From: Sulfurimicrobium sp963779055
Lineage (GTDB): Bacteria; Pseudomonadota; Gammaproteobacteria; Burkholderiales; Sulfuricellaceae
Direction of reading: 5' to 3'
Assembly: GCA_963779055.1 (NCBI GenBank)
Contig: CAVZWN010000004.1
Span: 310,001-374,000 of the forward strand
Length of the DNA stretch: 64,000 nucleotides
In this document: positions 25,001 to 34,230 of the stretch, piece by piece
Numbering within the stretch: position 1 is the stretch's first letter
Layout: the number at the start of each line of letters is the position of its first letter
Notes under the pieces: generated by a model
What the model was told of the DNA's origin: nothing
The model's input: only the letters and a program-made list of their open reading frames with translations
The model's database searches: none
Translations under genes and position numbers: made by a program

Positions 25001-25647
25001 TTCGGCGCCAGCCAGTTCCCGTTCTGCCCGAGCGATTCGAGCACGTTCTGCCAGCGCCGTTCCAGCGTGGCATCGAGTTCACCATGAGCGGTCTCGAGGC
25101 GGCAGCCGCCACGTTCGATCTGGGCATCTTCGAGCACTCGCCAGTGTCCATGCGCAAGTTCAGACTCAAGACCGGAGCGCACCAGCGCCGCATCCTGCGG
25201 ATGCAATACCAATTGCGGGTGCTGATTGGCATGGGGAAAACTATTGATTGCCTCTTTCACCACGGCCAGCACCAGTTCTGGCTGCACGATCAACGCCTGG
25301 CGCAGCATCTGGCGGGTGATACCGAGCGCCAGATCAAGCAGTTGCTGCGACATTTCCTGATCCAGTTTCTGCAGGGAATCATTCACCTGAGCCAGCAAAT
25401 CATTCAGGCGCTGCGCTTCCTGCCGGGCCGCTTCCTGTCCCTCCCGGTAGCCCTGCTCCTTACCCTGCTCCAGACCTTCGCTATACCCCTCCTGATGCGC
25501 CTGCTGATGCATGAGCTCGATTGCCTCAGCTGTGGGCAGCGGCACCTGGCCAGCACCTCCCACACCGCCAGGCTGCGTATTTTCAAACGCCTCCATTTCC
25601 CAGCGCTGGTATGCGCTTAACTGCTCTTTTGGAATAATGTTGGACAT
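24997..25647 (-). CDS. fliH: Flagellar assembly protein FliH
   Basis: A 216-residue FliH. The N-terminal half is a coiled coil rich in Glu/Gln with GxxxG-like steps (YSEGLEQGKEQGYREGQEAA), as in the FliH family. The C-terminal part resembles the V/F-ATPase peripheral stalk (PELVLAVVKEAINSFP, WRVLEDAQIERGGCRLE). FliH dimers bind and restrain FliI. It is 22 nt after fliG. Confidence 0.93.
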   Translation of the reverse strand: MSNIIPKEQLSAYQRWEMEAFENTQPGGVGGAGQVPLPTAEAIELMHQQAHQEGYSEGLEQGKEQGYREGQEAARQEAQRLNDLLAQVNDSLQKLDQEMSQQLLDLALGITRQMLRQALIVQPELVLAVVKEAINSFPHANQHPQLVLHPQDAALVRSGLESELAHGHWRVLEDAQIERGGCRLETAHGELDATLERRWQNVLESLGQNGNWLAPK

Positions 25648-25669
25648 AAGTTAACAGGCAGCAGACGCA

Positions 25670-26665
25670 TCAGACCATCTGCTCATCGCCCTTGCCTCCG
25701 AGCACGATCTGGCCTTCATCTGCCAGGCGGCGCACCACCTTGAGGATTTCCTTCTGTTCGGCCTCGACCTCGGACAGGCGTACCGGCCCTTTGGCCTCCA
25801 GGTCGTCGCGCAGCATCTCTGCGGCACGGGAGGACATGTTCTTGAAAATCTTCTCGCGCAGATCCGGCGTCGCCCCCTTCAGGGCAAGGATCAGCGATTC
25901 GGACTGAACCTCGCGCAACAACAACTGGATCGAACGATCATCCAGATCGTTCAGGTTGTCGAACACGAACATCTCGTCCTGAATCCCCTGCGCCAGTTCC
26001 GGATCATAATCGCGGACGCTGTTGATCACCGAAGTTTCGTTGGACGTCCCCATGAAGTTGAGAATCTCCGCCGCAGCACGCACACCACCCATGGCACTTT
26101 TCTTGATATTGGTATTGCCGGCAAGCAGCTTGGTCAGCACATCATTCAGCTCCTTCAGGGCAGAGGGCTGAATACCGTCCAGAGTTGCGATGCGCAGGAT
26201 GACATCATTGCGCAGGCGTTCGACAAAGAAATTCAGCACCGCACTGGCCTGATCCCGGTCCAGGTGCACAAGGATGGTAGCGATGATCTGGGGATGCTCG
26301 TTCTTGATCAGTTCCGCCACCGCTGCGGCATCCATCCATTTCAGGCTTTCGATGCCCGCCGTATCTCCGCCCTGCAGGATGCGGTCAATCAGGTTCCCGG
26401 CACGTTCGTTGCCCAGCGCCTTGGTCAGGACGGAGCGGATATACTCGTCGTTGGCCATGCCAACGCCGGTTTTCTCCCCTGCTTCCTTGCGAAAATCATG
26501 CAGCACGCCCTCGATCTGATCGCGCTTCACATTTTTCAGGGTCGCCATTGCCGACCCCAGCTTCTGCACCTCTTTCGGGCCGAGATGCTTGAACACCTCG
26601 GATGCCTCCTCCTCCCCCAAAGACATTAGCAGAATTGCGCTTTTAAGAACGCCGTCCTCGCTCAC
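25670..26665 (-). CDS. fliG: Flagellar motor switch protein FliG
   Basis: About 331 residues from a GTG start whose first bases overlap the fliF stop (GTGA). An upstream TTG at 26680 is an alternative but lies inside fliF. Armadillo-type domains are present, with the EHPQ motif in NEHPQIIATILVHLD, and the C-terminal torque helix region DDRSIQLLLREVQSESLILA with its charged residues. FliG sits on the MS ring, contacts MotA and generates torque. Confidence 0.96.
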   Translation of the reverse strand: MSEDGVLKSAILLMSLGEEEASEVFKHLGPKEVQKLGSAMATLKNVKRDQIEGVLHDFRKEAGEKTGVGMANDEYIRSVLTKALGNERAGNLIDRILQGGDTAGIESLKWMDAAAVAELIKNEHPQIIATILVHLDRDQASAVLNFFVERLRNDVILRIATLDGIQPSALKELNDVLTKLLAGNTNIKKSAMGGVRAAAEILNFMGTSNETSVINSVRDYDPELAQGIQDEMFVFDNLNDLDDRSIQLLLREVQSESLILALKGATPDLREKIFKNMSSRAAEMLRDDLEAKGPVRLSEVEAEQKEILKVVRRLADEGQIVLGGKGDEQMV

Positions 26666-28305
26666 TCCGTGCCCACCCAATCTTTCACGACGCTGGCCAC
26701 CACGCGCGGATCCTGTTTTGCCAGTTCCTTGGCAGCCTTGAGGTTCTCTTCATAACCAGCAGCCTGAGTTGCCCTCGCGGCCGCCTCGGGTGAAATCACG
26801 GCGACTTCCTCGCCTTCCTCGCCCACCACACCCCCACCCCCTTGTGCACGTGGGCGCGCAAGATCACGCAAAATGGGGCGGATCACACCGAACACCAGAT
26901 AGAAGAGCAGGGCAGCGATCAACAGGTTTTTCACGACTTCTTTTACCAGAGCCATATTGCCCGGCTCTTTCCACAATGGAATGGCAGTAACCTCTTCCAG
27001 CTCACCCTCGGTAAAAGCCGCATTAACCACATTCAAGGTATCGCCGCGGGCCTGACTGAACCCCATCGCCTCTTTGACCAGATTCTGAACCTGACTCAGT
27101 TCGGCCGGGGTAAGCGGTTTGTTGGCGCCCTTGGCAACCTTGCGGTGATTCACCACCACCGCCACCGAAAGGCGTTTGACGCCACCCACTGGCTGGCGGA
27201 CATGCTGGATGGTTTTATCCACCTCGAAGTTGACCGTGGACTCTTTGTGAACATTTGCACTACCCGCAGCTGCGCCACCAGCCGCCCCGCCGCCTGGTGG
27301 CGCAGCTGCTGTAATTGGCGCACTTGCAGCCCCCGGCGGCTGGTTGGACAGCGCGCCCGGCACGCCGCTGGCCTGCCTGCCTGCATCACCGTTGGTTTCG
27401 CTCGTCTGCTGGCTGCGAATTGCGGCCTCATTCGGCACAGGATTGGGCTTGTAGGTTTCCGCTGTCTGCTCGACCATGGAAAAATCCAGGTCAGCAGCCA
27501 CCTGCGCCTTGATATTCCCCACCCCCAGAATCGGCATCAGAATGGATTCAATTCGTTTGACGTAACTCTGCTCAACCTGATGCAGATAATCCAGCTGGGA
27601 CGGATCCAGTCCTGCCTGCTTGCCTGCGCCATCCCCTGCGCCGGTGAGCAGATTGCCGTTCTGATCCACCACAGTCACATTTTTCACTGGAAGTTCTGGA
27701 ACGCTGCTTGAAATCAGATGTGCGATACCACTCACCTGCGACGCATCGAGAGTGCGTCCGGGATAAAGACTCAGCAAAACGGAAGCGCTGGGCTTCTGCT
27801 GCTCGCGAATAAAGACCGAAGGCCGGGGAATGGCAAGATGCACACGCGCACCCTGCACCGCAGAAAGCGACTGGATGGAGCGGGTGATTTCGCCCTCCAG
27901 CGCACGCTGGTAATTGACCCGTTCCTGAAACTCGCTCATGCCGAGTTTCTGGCCATCCATCAGCTCGAAACCGACCACGCTGCCCTTGGGCAAACCCTGC
28001 GAAGCAAGACGCAGACGCACCTCATACACCTGATTGGAGGGCACCAGAATTGCGCCGCCACCTTCGGCCATTTTGTAAGGGATATTCATCTGTTGCAGCG
28101 AGGAAATAATCGTACCGCCGTCGCGGTCGGAAAGATTACTGTAGAGCACCCGGTAGTCGGGTGTCTGGGACCACATCCAGCTACCAGAAAGAACTGCGAT
28201 AATCGCGGCCACGGCGAACATCAAACCCAGCTTCTGCTGATTGCTCAAGTGGCCGATCCCTCCGAGCAGCCTGCCTAAACCCGCGTCCTGAACCGCTACT
28301 GCCAT
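26662..28305 (-). CDS. fliF: Flagellar MS-ring protein FliF
   Basis: A 547-residue FliF. A first membrane helix (~25-47) is followed by ring-building motifs with YRVLYSNLSDRDGGTIISSL, then the beta-collar insertion, which is rich in Gly/Ala/Pro (~295-355). A second membrane helix (~440-460) leads to a C-terminal FliG-binding tail ending DPRVVASVVKDWVGTE. It follows fliE by 82 nt and overlaps fliG by 4 nt. Confidence 0.97.
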   Translation of the reverse strand: MAVAVQDAGLGRLLGGIGHLSNQQKLGLMFAVAAIIAVLSGSWMWSQTPDYRVLYSNLSDRDGGTIISSLQQMNIPYKMAEGGGAILVPSNQVYEVRLRLASQGLPKGSVVGFELMDGQKLGMSEFQERVNYQRALEGEITRSIQSLSAVQGARVHLAIPRPSVFIREQQKPSASVLLSLYPGRTLDASQVSGIAHLISSSVPELPVKNVTVVDQNGNLLTGAGDGAGKQAGLDPSQLDYLHQVEQSYVKRIESILMPILGVGNIKAQVAADLDFSMVEQTAETYKPNPVPNEAAIRSQQTSETNGDAGRQASGVPGALSNQPPGAASAPITAAAPPGGGAAGGAAAGSANVHKESTVNFEVDKTIQHVRQPVGGVKRLSVAVVVNHRKVAKGANKPLTPAELSQVQNLVKEAMGFSQARGDTLNVVNAAFTEGELEEVTAIPLWKEPGNMALVKEVVKNLLIAALLFYLVFGVIRPILRDLARPRAQGGGGVVGEEGEEVAVISPEAAARATQAAGYEENLKAAKELAKQDPRVVASVVKDWVGTE

Positions 28306-28387
28306 TGATGAGCTCTGTGTCTGTTAACCCCTGCCATACGCACCGGGAAGAAGGAAAAATATAACCTCTGCAAAGAACCCAGAGGCG

Positions 28388-28705
28388 TCATACCGGCATA
28401 TTCATAATGTCTTGGTAAGCGGAAACCAGCTTGTTCCGCACCTGGACCATGGCCTGAAAGGACACATTCGCCTTTTGCAGCGAGATCATGACTTCCTGCA
28501 GGCTGGCATCACTCGTACCCAGCTCGAAGTTCTTTGCCATTTCCGAGGACTCTTTCTGCGCGCTGCTGACCTGATCGATGGAAGTCTTGAGCATGGCGGC
28601 AAAATCCGCCCCTTCCTGCGGCGCCTGCTGCGCACTTCCTCCAGCGGCCACAGCAGCAGTTGCCTGCATCTGGCTGAGGAGCTGATCAATTCCCTGCATA
28701 TTCAT
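28388..28705 (-). CDS. fliE: Flagellar hook-basal body protein FliE
   Basis: A 105-residue FliE with the C-terminal family signature SLQEVMISLQKANVSFQAMV followed by VRNKLVSAYQDIMNMPV. FliE joins the MS ring to the rod. GGAGAG lies 9 nt before the ATG. The 56 nt upstream separate it from the sigma-54 activator gene; FlrC/FleR-type activators normally drive fliE from a sigma-54 promoter, but no good -24/-12 element is visible here. Confidence 0.94.
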   Translation of the reverse strand: MNMQGIDQLLSQMQATAAVAAGGSAQQAPQEGADFAAMLKTSIDQVSSAQKESSEMAKNFELGTSDASLQEVMISLQKANVSFQAMVQVRNKLVSAYQDIMNMPV

Positions 28706-28761
28706 GGCTAAAAACTCTCCGGCATCAGTTTATATACGCTAACGAAAGCAAAAACCATACC

Positions 28762-30108
28762 TTAACTATCCCGAGCCTGCCCTGAGGCGGCACTTTCTTC
28801 CCGGTATTGCTGCAACTTGTAACGCAATGTGCGTTCGCTCATTCCCAAGCGCTGCGCAGCCAGCTTGCGCGACCCATTCACAGCGGCCAGCGCTTCCATG
28901 ATGTGCGCCTTTTCCAGCGACTTCATGTCCAGCAGCGGCTCTGCAGTCAACTCAGCCACCGGCAATGCGGCCATTTTTGCCGGGCGCGGAAGTTGCAGCT
29001 GCCCGGCCTCAATCACATCACCCGTCGCCAGAATCAGCGCGCGCTGTATGACGTTTTCAAGCTCCCTGATGTTACCCGGCCAGTCATATTGCGTCAATTG
29101 CCTTGCCGCCTCTGCTGACAGGGAAATGCCGGCGCGTCCGAAGCCGGAGGCAAAGCGGCTGACGAATTGCTGAGCCAGTGGCGCAATATCGGCGGGGCGC
29201 TCACGCAATGCGGGCATTACCAGGGGAAAAACGTTTAGCCGGTAATACAGGTCCTCGCGGAATCCACCGCGTTTCACTTCGGCCGCAAGATCACGATTGG
29301 AGGTCGCAAGAACACGCACGTCCAGAGAAACCACCTTGCGCCCGCCGATACGCTCCACTTCTCTTTCCTGCAACACCCGCAACAACTTGGCCTGCAATGC
29401 CAGAGGCATCTCCGACACTTCGTCCAGCAACAAGGTGCCGCCCTGGGCCTGTTCAAACTTGCCAGGCTGAGATTGCTGGGCGCCGGTAAACGCGCCTTTT
29501 TCATAGCCGAACAGGGTCGCCTCCAGCAGATTTTCAGGGATGGCGGCGCAATTGATGGCCACAAAAGGGCCGCCAGAGCGCGGAGAGGAGCGGTGGATAA
29601 AACGCGCCACGACCTCCTTGCCGGTACCGCTCTCCCCCGTGATCATGACCGTCGCCACGGTAGATGCCACCCGTTGCGCCATGGCAAACAGCTCGCGGGA
29701 GCGTGTGTCTTCGGCGATCATCTCAACCGCGCCTTGTGCGGGGGCCGGCAACATATAACGCACCACTTCCGCCAGCAGGACATCCGGCTCGAAAGGCTTG
29801 GTCAGGTAATGGCACGCTCCGGCCCGCATGGCCTCCACCGCCTTGTCGATCATGCCATAGGCCGTCATCAGCAATACCGGCAGATGCGGATAAGCCTGCT
29901 TGATTTCGACCAGCAGGGTATGGCCATCCATCGGCTGCATCTGCACATCCGTCACCACCAGGCCCACCGTGCGGCGGCGCAGTGTCTCCAGCGCCATCAC
30001 GCCGTCCGGAGCACCGATGGTTTCATATCCGGAGAGCGCAAGCGTGTCGCACAGCGCCTCGCGCAAATCCCGGTCATCCTCGACAATCAAAATCGGCAAT
30101 GTTTTCAT
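28762..30108 (-). CDS. fleR: Sigma-54-dependent flagellar response regulator (FleR/FlrC type)
   Basis: A 448-residue NtrC-family activator. The receiver (~4-118) has EDDRD, phospho-acceptor D54 in VVTDVQMQPMDG (the usual Pro after Met is Gln) and K in LTKPFEPD. The AAA+ domain has Walker A GESGTGKE, the sigma-54 loop GAFTGA and the arginine-finger region. A Fis-type HTH (NGSRKLAAQRLGMSERTLRY) closes the protein. The immediate position behind the kinase and ahead of fliE supports control of middle flagellar genes. Its ATG follows the kinase stop with no gap. Confidence 0.93.
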   Translation of the reverse strand: MKTLPILIVEDDRDLREALCDTLALSGYETIGAPDGVMALETLRRRTVGLVVTDVQMQPMDGHTLLVEIKQAYPHLPVLLMTAYGMIDKAVEAMRAGACHYLTKPFEPDVLLAEVVRYMLPAPAQGAVEMIAEDTRSRELFAMAQRVASTVATVMITGESGTGKEVVARFIHRSSPRSGGPFVAINCAAIPENLLEATLFGYEKGAFTGAQQSQPGKFEQAQGGTLLLDEVSEMPLALQAKLLRVLQEREVERIGGRKVVSLDVRVLATSNRDLAAEVKRGGFREDLYYRLNVFPLVMPALRERPADIAPLAQQFVSRFASGFGRAGISLSAEAARQLTQYDWPGNIRELENVIQRALILATGDVIEAGQLQLPRPAKMAALPVAELTAEPLLDMKSLEKAHIMEALAAVNGSRKLAAQRLGMSERTLRYKLQQYREESAASGQARDS

Positions 30109-31278
30109 TTATATTTTTTCTATTGGCAGCCGCAACACAAATTCACTACCCTCGCCCGGAACAGAGCGGGCCTCCACTCCACCGCCATGCGCCTCCGCCA
30201 CATTACGCACGATCGCCAGTCCGAGGCCTGTCCCCTCGGTGCGGGTTGTAAAAAAAGGCTCGAACAGCCGCCCGCTCACTGCCGCATCAAAACCACGCCC
30301 GGTGTCACTCACACTCAGCAGCAATACCCCGTCCTCAACCTGCCTTGCACGCAGCATAACCTTTCCACCGGGATCACATGCCTGCAGGGCATTTTCCAGC
30401 AGATTGAGCAACGCACCGGCCAGCGCCTTGCGATCGGCACGCAGCACGCAGGCGGGACAAAGATCATCAACCACCAGCGCAACATTGCGCTCCAGCATTT
30501 GCGGCTCCATGACCAGCGCCAGCTCCGCCAGCAACTCCGGCAAGGGCAGAAGTTCGCGCGCACCCGCCTGGCCTTTGACAAAAGACAACATATCCTGAAT
30601 CAGATGCTCCAGATGGCGCAAACGCGCCACCGCCTTGTCGGCAAAGCGGGTACGATCCGCCTCCGGCAGGCCCGGCTTGCTCAGATTGGCGGTATATAAC
30701 AGCGCCGTAGCGAGCGGGGTGCGCAGCTGGTGCGCCAGGCCGGCAGCCATCTCCCCCATCGCCGACAAGCGCTGGTGGCGCTGCAGATCCCGCTCCATCT
30801 GGTAAGCCTCTGTAACGTCATGCAACAGCACGATCCTCCCGCCCAGCGCATCCAGTGGATTGACCGAAAGGCCGAGCCGGCGCACTGACCCATCCGCAGC
30901 CGTCATCTCCCATTCATGTGGCGTGGCCGTCTGGCGCAGGCTGCGCGCCAGCACCCCGCTCCACTCCAGCCCCGCCAGATCATCCCCCAGCAAACGCTGC
31001 GCGGCAGCATTCGCCTCCCCTACCCTGTCTGCCCCATCTACCACCACTACGCCCGCCGGCAGGGCAGCCAGAAGCATGGACAGGCGCTGAGACAAGGCCT
31101 CTTTTTCCAGATACTGACGGCGCAGTTCGCCATTGGCCACAGCCAGCTCACCCGTCAACCGCTCCACCTGCCCCTGCAACTCGTGATAGGCGCCGGTCAG
31201 CTGGGCTGAGGCCTCGTTAAAAAGGTTGAATGCCTGCTCCAGCTCCTGTGGACTGACATGTTTGGCGGTTTCAGACAA
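30109..31278 (-). CDS. fleS: Flagellar sensor histidine kinase (FleS/FlrB type)
   Basis: A 389-residue cytosolic kinase: an N-terminal coiled coil, a PAS domain (~65-175, LLAALPAGVVVVDGADRVGEA), HisKA with His in AAGLAHQLRTPLATAL and an ATPase domain (LLNLLENALQACDPGG, SDTGRGFD, TGLGLAIVRNVAEAHGGG). It phosphorylates the adjacent regulator. The only in-frame initiator is a TTG with no purine-rich ribosome site; a stop lies five codons upstream. Translation may therefore be poor or start elsewhere. A TATAAT box for this strand lies at 31306-31311. Confidence 0.9.
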   Translation of the reverse strand: MSETAKHVSPQELEQAFNLFNEASAQLTGAYHELQGQVERLTGELAVANGELRRQYLEKEALSQRLSMLLAALPAGVVVVDGADRVGEANAAAQRLLGDDLAGLEWSGVLARSLRQTATPHEWEMTAADGSVRRLGLSVNPLDALGGRIVLLHDVTEAYQMERDLQRHQRLSAMGEMAAGLAHQLRTPLATALLYTANLSKPGLPEADRTRFADKAVARLRHLEHLIQDMLSFVKGQAGARELLPLPELLAELALVMEPQMLERNVALVVDDLCPACVLRADRKALAGALLNLLENALQACDPGGKVMLRARQVEDGVLLLSVSDTGRGFDAAVSGRLFEPFFTTRTEGTGLGLAIVRNVAEAHGGGVEARSVPGEGSEFVLRLPIEKI

Positions 31279-31362
31279 GGAGAACCCCGTTCAAATGATC
31301 CGCTCATTATACATATCAGGTTCCGAGTTTATTTAACCCATACTCGTCAGGACCGGACACGG

Positions 31363-31390
31363 TTGACGCTATAGTGGAATCCACTACAAT
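31363..31390 (+). promoter_or_regulatory. Sigma-70 promoter with dyad operator in the spacer
   Basis: TTGACG (31363-31368) and TACAAT (31385-31390) are separated by 16 nt. The spacer and -10 edge hold TAGTGGAATCCACTA (31372-31386), a dyad with 7-bp perfect arms around one central base. A protein bound there would occlude RNA polymerase. The promoter points toward the chemoreceptor gene. Confidence 0.6.
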
Positions 31391-31457
31391 GCCATCAGGC
31401 AATACCCAAATCGTAAGGAGCATATCCATCACGTAAAACAAGAACCCGAACCTGAAA

Positions 31458-31579
31458 AACTGCGGGTCACATCAAGACAAAAACCAGAATTTTAAAGGAT
31501 TCCAGGAGCAGAACAGGCGCCAACCGTCAAGACAATCAAAACTATCGTCCTGATCGCTCCTAAAAAGAAATCCGCAGTT
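31458..31579 (+). promoter_or_regulatory. Structured 5' leader of the chemoreceptor gene
   Basis: AACTGCGG (31458-31465) is perfectly complementary to CCGCAGTT (31572-31579). Nested inside, AGGAGC (31504-31509) pairs with GCTCCT (31556-31561). With the promoter above, the leader is about 220 nt, long for a chemoreceptor mRNA. It does not match a riboswitch class I know. Confidence 0.35.
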
Positions 31580-31620
31580 CTGAAATAAAAATCACGCAAG
31601 CAACCATGGGGGGAATAACC

Positions 31621-33201
31621 ATGAAAAAAAACCTGCCGGTCTCCAGTACCGAAGCAATTTATCGCGATAGCGCGGTGCTGATTTCCAAGACCGACCCACG
31701 CGGCGTGATCACATACGCCAACGCTGATTTTATTGAAGTCAGCGGATTCAGTGCCGATGAACTGATTGGCAAGTCACATAATATCGTGCGCCACCCGGAT
31801 ATGCCGCCGGAAGCCTTTGCCGATCTGTGGAAGCAGGTTCAGGCGGGAAAGCTCTGGCATGGTTTTGTCAAAAATCGCTGCAAGAGCGGCGATTACTACT
31901 GGGTAGAGGCCAATGTCACCCCGATCACCGAGCACGGGACCATCACCGGCTACCTTTCCGTACGCACCAAACCCAGCCGTGCCCAGATCAGCGAAGCAGA
32001 TGCCCTGTATACACAGATGCGCGACGGCAAGGCCCATGGCGCAAAACTGGCGCGCTGGTTCAGTGCTCTGAGCATCAAAACCCGCCTGATCGGCATGATC
32101 GTGCTGTTCGCCATGATCTCGAGCGCTGGCGCTGCACTGGGCCTGGGCGGACTGGCACTGAGCGCGCTCAACCTGGGGCTTGCCACGGTACTTGGTTTGT
32201 TCATCGCTCGTGCCGTCGTGATGCCGCTGGAAAACCTGAAGAATACGATCATCACCGTCCTGGGGAATGAAGATATGTCGCTCCGCGCCAGAGTTTTCAA
32301 GGATGACGAAATCGGACAGACGGCACAGGCGCTCAACGCGCTGGTACTGGGCTTCCGCGGCATCAATGGCGAAGTCATAATGAACGCGGGGAAGATCTCT
32401 GGCGCTTCAGCCCAGCTCGCCAGCCTTTCCAGCCAGGCCAGCCAGAATGCGTCCACCCAGGATGAGGTCAATGCCGTCTCCGCTGCACTGGAAGAATTGA
32501 CAGTCAGCCTGGCATCGGTAGCCGAAACCACCCAGAGCGTGCTGCATATTGCCCGGGAAAGCCTGGACGGCTCGCACCATGGCAACGAGAGCCTTTCCGC
32601 ATTGCTGGGGGAAATCGACGTCGTGGAACAGACCGTGCAGGAAATTGCCGGCAAGGTAGCGCAATTCGTCAACAGCACCCAGAGCATCCGCCAAATGACC
32701 AAGCATGTGCGCGACATCGCCGACCAGACCAACCTGCTCGCCCTCAATGCTGCCATTGAAGCCGCCCGTGCAGGCGAACAGGGCCGTGGTTTTGCCGTGG
32801 TCGCCGACGAAGTCAGAAAGCTGGCCGAGAAGTCTGCTGCAGCTGCCAGGGAAATTGACAACCTGACCCATGAAATCGGTCAGCACTCCAGCGGCGTGGA
32901 CGAATCCATCAACCGGGGCCTGGAACACCTGAGCAACAGCCAGGATGCAATGGAAAACCTGGCCATGGTGCTGGCTGAATCATCGCAGACTGTAAAAAAT
33001 GTCAGCCAGGGCATTGAAACCATCGCGGCAGCAACAGACGAAGAGGTCCAGGCAAGCAGCGATATCAGCCGCAACGTGGATAAAATTTCCACCATCACCG
33101 AGAACAACAGCATGGCGATAAATCAGACCCTGACATCTTCCGGAGAACTTGAAGAGATGGCCCGCCACTTGAGAAATACCGTCAATCGCTTCAAGATATA
33201 A
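31621..33201 (+). CDS. Aer-like PAS-containing methyl-accepting chemotaxis protein
   Basis: About 526 residues. An N-terminal PAS domain (~15-115; SKTDPRGVITYANADFIEV, SHNIVRHPDMPPEAF) is of the Aer type, which senses redox state through FAD. Two hydrophobic segments (~150-205), a HAMP-like linker and a long signalling coiled coil follow, with the hairpin tip DIADQTNLLALNAAIEAARA and GRGFAVVADEVRKLAEKSA. There is no periplasmic sensor, so energy or oxygen taxis is likely. The GGGGGGA ribosome site supports the ATG at 31621 over one 15 nt upstream. It heads the chemotaxis block. Confidence 0.93.
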   Translation: MKKNLPVSSTEAIYRDSAVLISKTDPRGVITYANADFIEVSGFSADELIGKSHNIVRHPDMPPEAFADLWKQVQAGKLWHGFVKNRCKSGDYYWVEANVTPITEHGTITGYLSVRTKPSRAQISEADALYTQMRDGKAHGAKLARWFSALSIKTRLIGMIVLFAMISSAGAALGLGGLALSALNLGLATVLGLFIARAVVMPLENLKNTIITVLGNEDMSLRARVFKDDEIGQTAQALNALVLGFRGINGEVIMNAGKISGASAQLASLSSQASQNASTQDEVNAVSAALEELTVSLASVAETTQSVLHIARESLDGSHHGNESLSALLGEIDVVEQTVQEIAGKVAQFVNSTQSIRQMTKHVRDIADQTNLLALNAAIEAARAGEQGRGFAVVADEVRKLAEKSAAAAREIDNLTHEIGQHSSGVDESINRGLEHLSNSQDAMENLAMVLAESSQTVKNVSQGIETIAAATDEEVQASSDISRNVDKISTITENNSMAINQTLTSSGELEEMARHLRNTVNRFKI

Positions 33202-33266
33202 TGCAGTTACAATAAAAATTGGTTATCCTCACGCTACGTGGCGGTACAGCCGGAGTCTAAATAAAG

Positions 33267-34211
33267 ATGTCAGAACTATTAAAACGGATTGATGCCCGCA
33301 CCAAACTTGCCGGTACCAACAAGCTGGAAATCCTGCTCTTCACATTGGGCGTGGATCGGAACAGCGGACGCAAGGAAACCTTTGGCATCAACGTATTCAA
33401 GGTGCGCGAAGTCATGCGGGTACCGGAAATCACGCGTGCACCAGACATGCCTCCCACCGTGGAAGGCATGGTCAGCCTGCGTGGGTCGCTGGTACCGGTG
33501 GTGGACCTGATCAAGTACACGGGTATTGTGACCGACACCAAGCCAGACATCATGATCGTTACCGAATATAACGCCCGCACCCAGGGATTCCTGGTGGAGA
33601 GCGTGGATACCATCCTGCGTCTGGACTGGTCCGACATCAAGGTGCCGCCTGAAATGCTGGTGGCACAGATGGGGGGCCTGGTCACCGCCGTCACCCAGCT
33701 CCCGGATGGCCGCCTGGTCATGCTCATGGACGTGGAAAAAATCCTCGCCGAAACAACACATTACGACGAGCATGAAATCATCTTTTCCAGCCTGACGCCA
33801 CTGGAAGAAGATCGCACCATTTTCTTCACCGACGATTCCCCGGTTGCACGCAAGCAGATCGAACGCACCCTGGATGCGATGAATATCCGCTATCGCAGCG
33901 CCACCAACGGCAAACAGGCGTGGGAAGAGTTGCTGCAGATCGCCGCACGCGCCGATGCCGCCAAGCAACCGGTCAAGCACTTCATCCAGCTGATACTGAC
34001 CGATGTGGAAATGCCGGAAATGGATGGCTACATCCTGACCAAGAACATCAAAAGCGACTCCCGTTTTGCAGGCATACCCGTGGTCATGCACTCTTCTCTC
34101 TCTGGCGCATCGAATCAGGAACTGGGCCGTTCTGTAGGCGTGGATGAATATGTCTCGAAATTCGCCCCGGCCAAACTGTCTGAAATTCTGACCCGCCGTT
34201 TAACCTCCTGA
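33267..34211 (+). CDS. cheV: Chemotaxis coupling protein CheV (first copy)
   Basis: A 314-residue protein: a CheW-like domain (~15-165; GINVFKVREVMRVPEITRAP, VSLRGSLVPVVDLIKY) and a C-terminal receiver (~180-310) with DDS, the phospho-acceptor in LTDVEMPEMDGY and KFAP as the conserved Lys. CheV couples receptors to CheA and can dampen signalling once phosphorylated. It has an 11-residue insert (DRNSGRKETF) compared with its neighbour. It starts 65 nt after the receptor gene. Confidence 0.95.
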   Translation: MSELLKRIDARTKLAGTNKLEILLFTLGVDRNSGRKETFGINVFKVREVMRVPEITRAPDMPPTVEGMVSLRGSLVPVVDLIKYTGIVTDTKPDIMIVTEYNARTQGFLVESVDTILRLDWSDIKVPPEMLVAQMGGLVTAVTQLPDGRLVMLMDVEKILAETTHYDEHEIIFSSLTPLEEDRTIFFTDDSPVARKQIERTLDAMNIRYRSATNGKQAWEELLQIAARADAAKQPVKHFIQLILTDVEMPEMDGYILTKNIKSDSRFAGIPVVMHSSLSGASNQELGRSVGVDEYVSKFAPAKLSEILTRRLTS

Positions 34212-34230
34212 TCAATTCTGGACCGACAAC

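Larger units (their letters stand above)
31279..31620. other. Divergent regulatory region between fleS and the chemoreceptor gene
   Basis: This 342-nt gap holds no gene. It contains a minus-strand TATAAT box (31306-31311) for fleS, a plus-strand sigma-70 promoter with an internal dyad (31363-31390), and a ~220-nt leader with two nested inverted repeats before the chemoreceptor start. Confidence 0.6.

Noticed and set aside
31391..31620. Possible c-di-GMP riboswitch in the chemoreceptor leader
   Set aside because: The conserved core sequences of known c-di-GMP riboswitch classes are absent; retained only as an unassigned structured leader.
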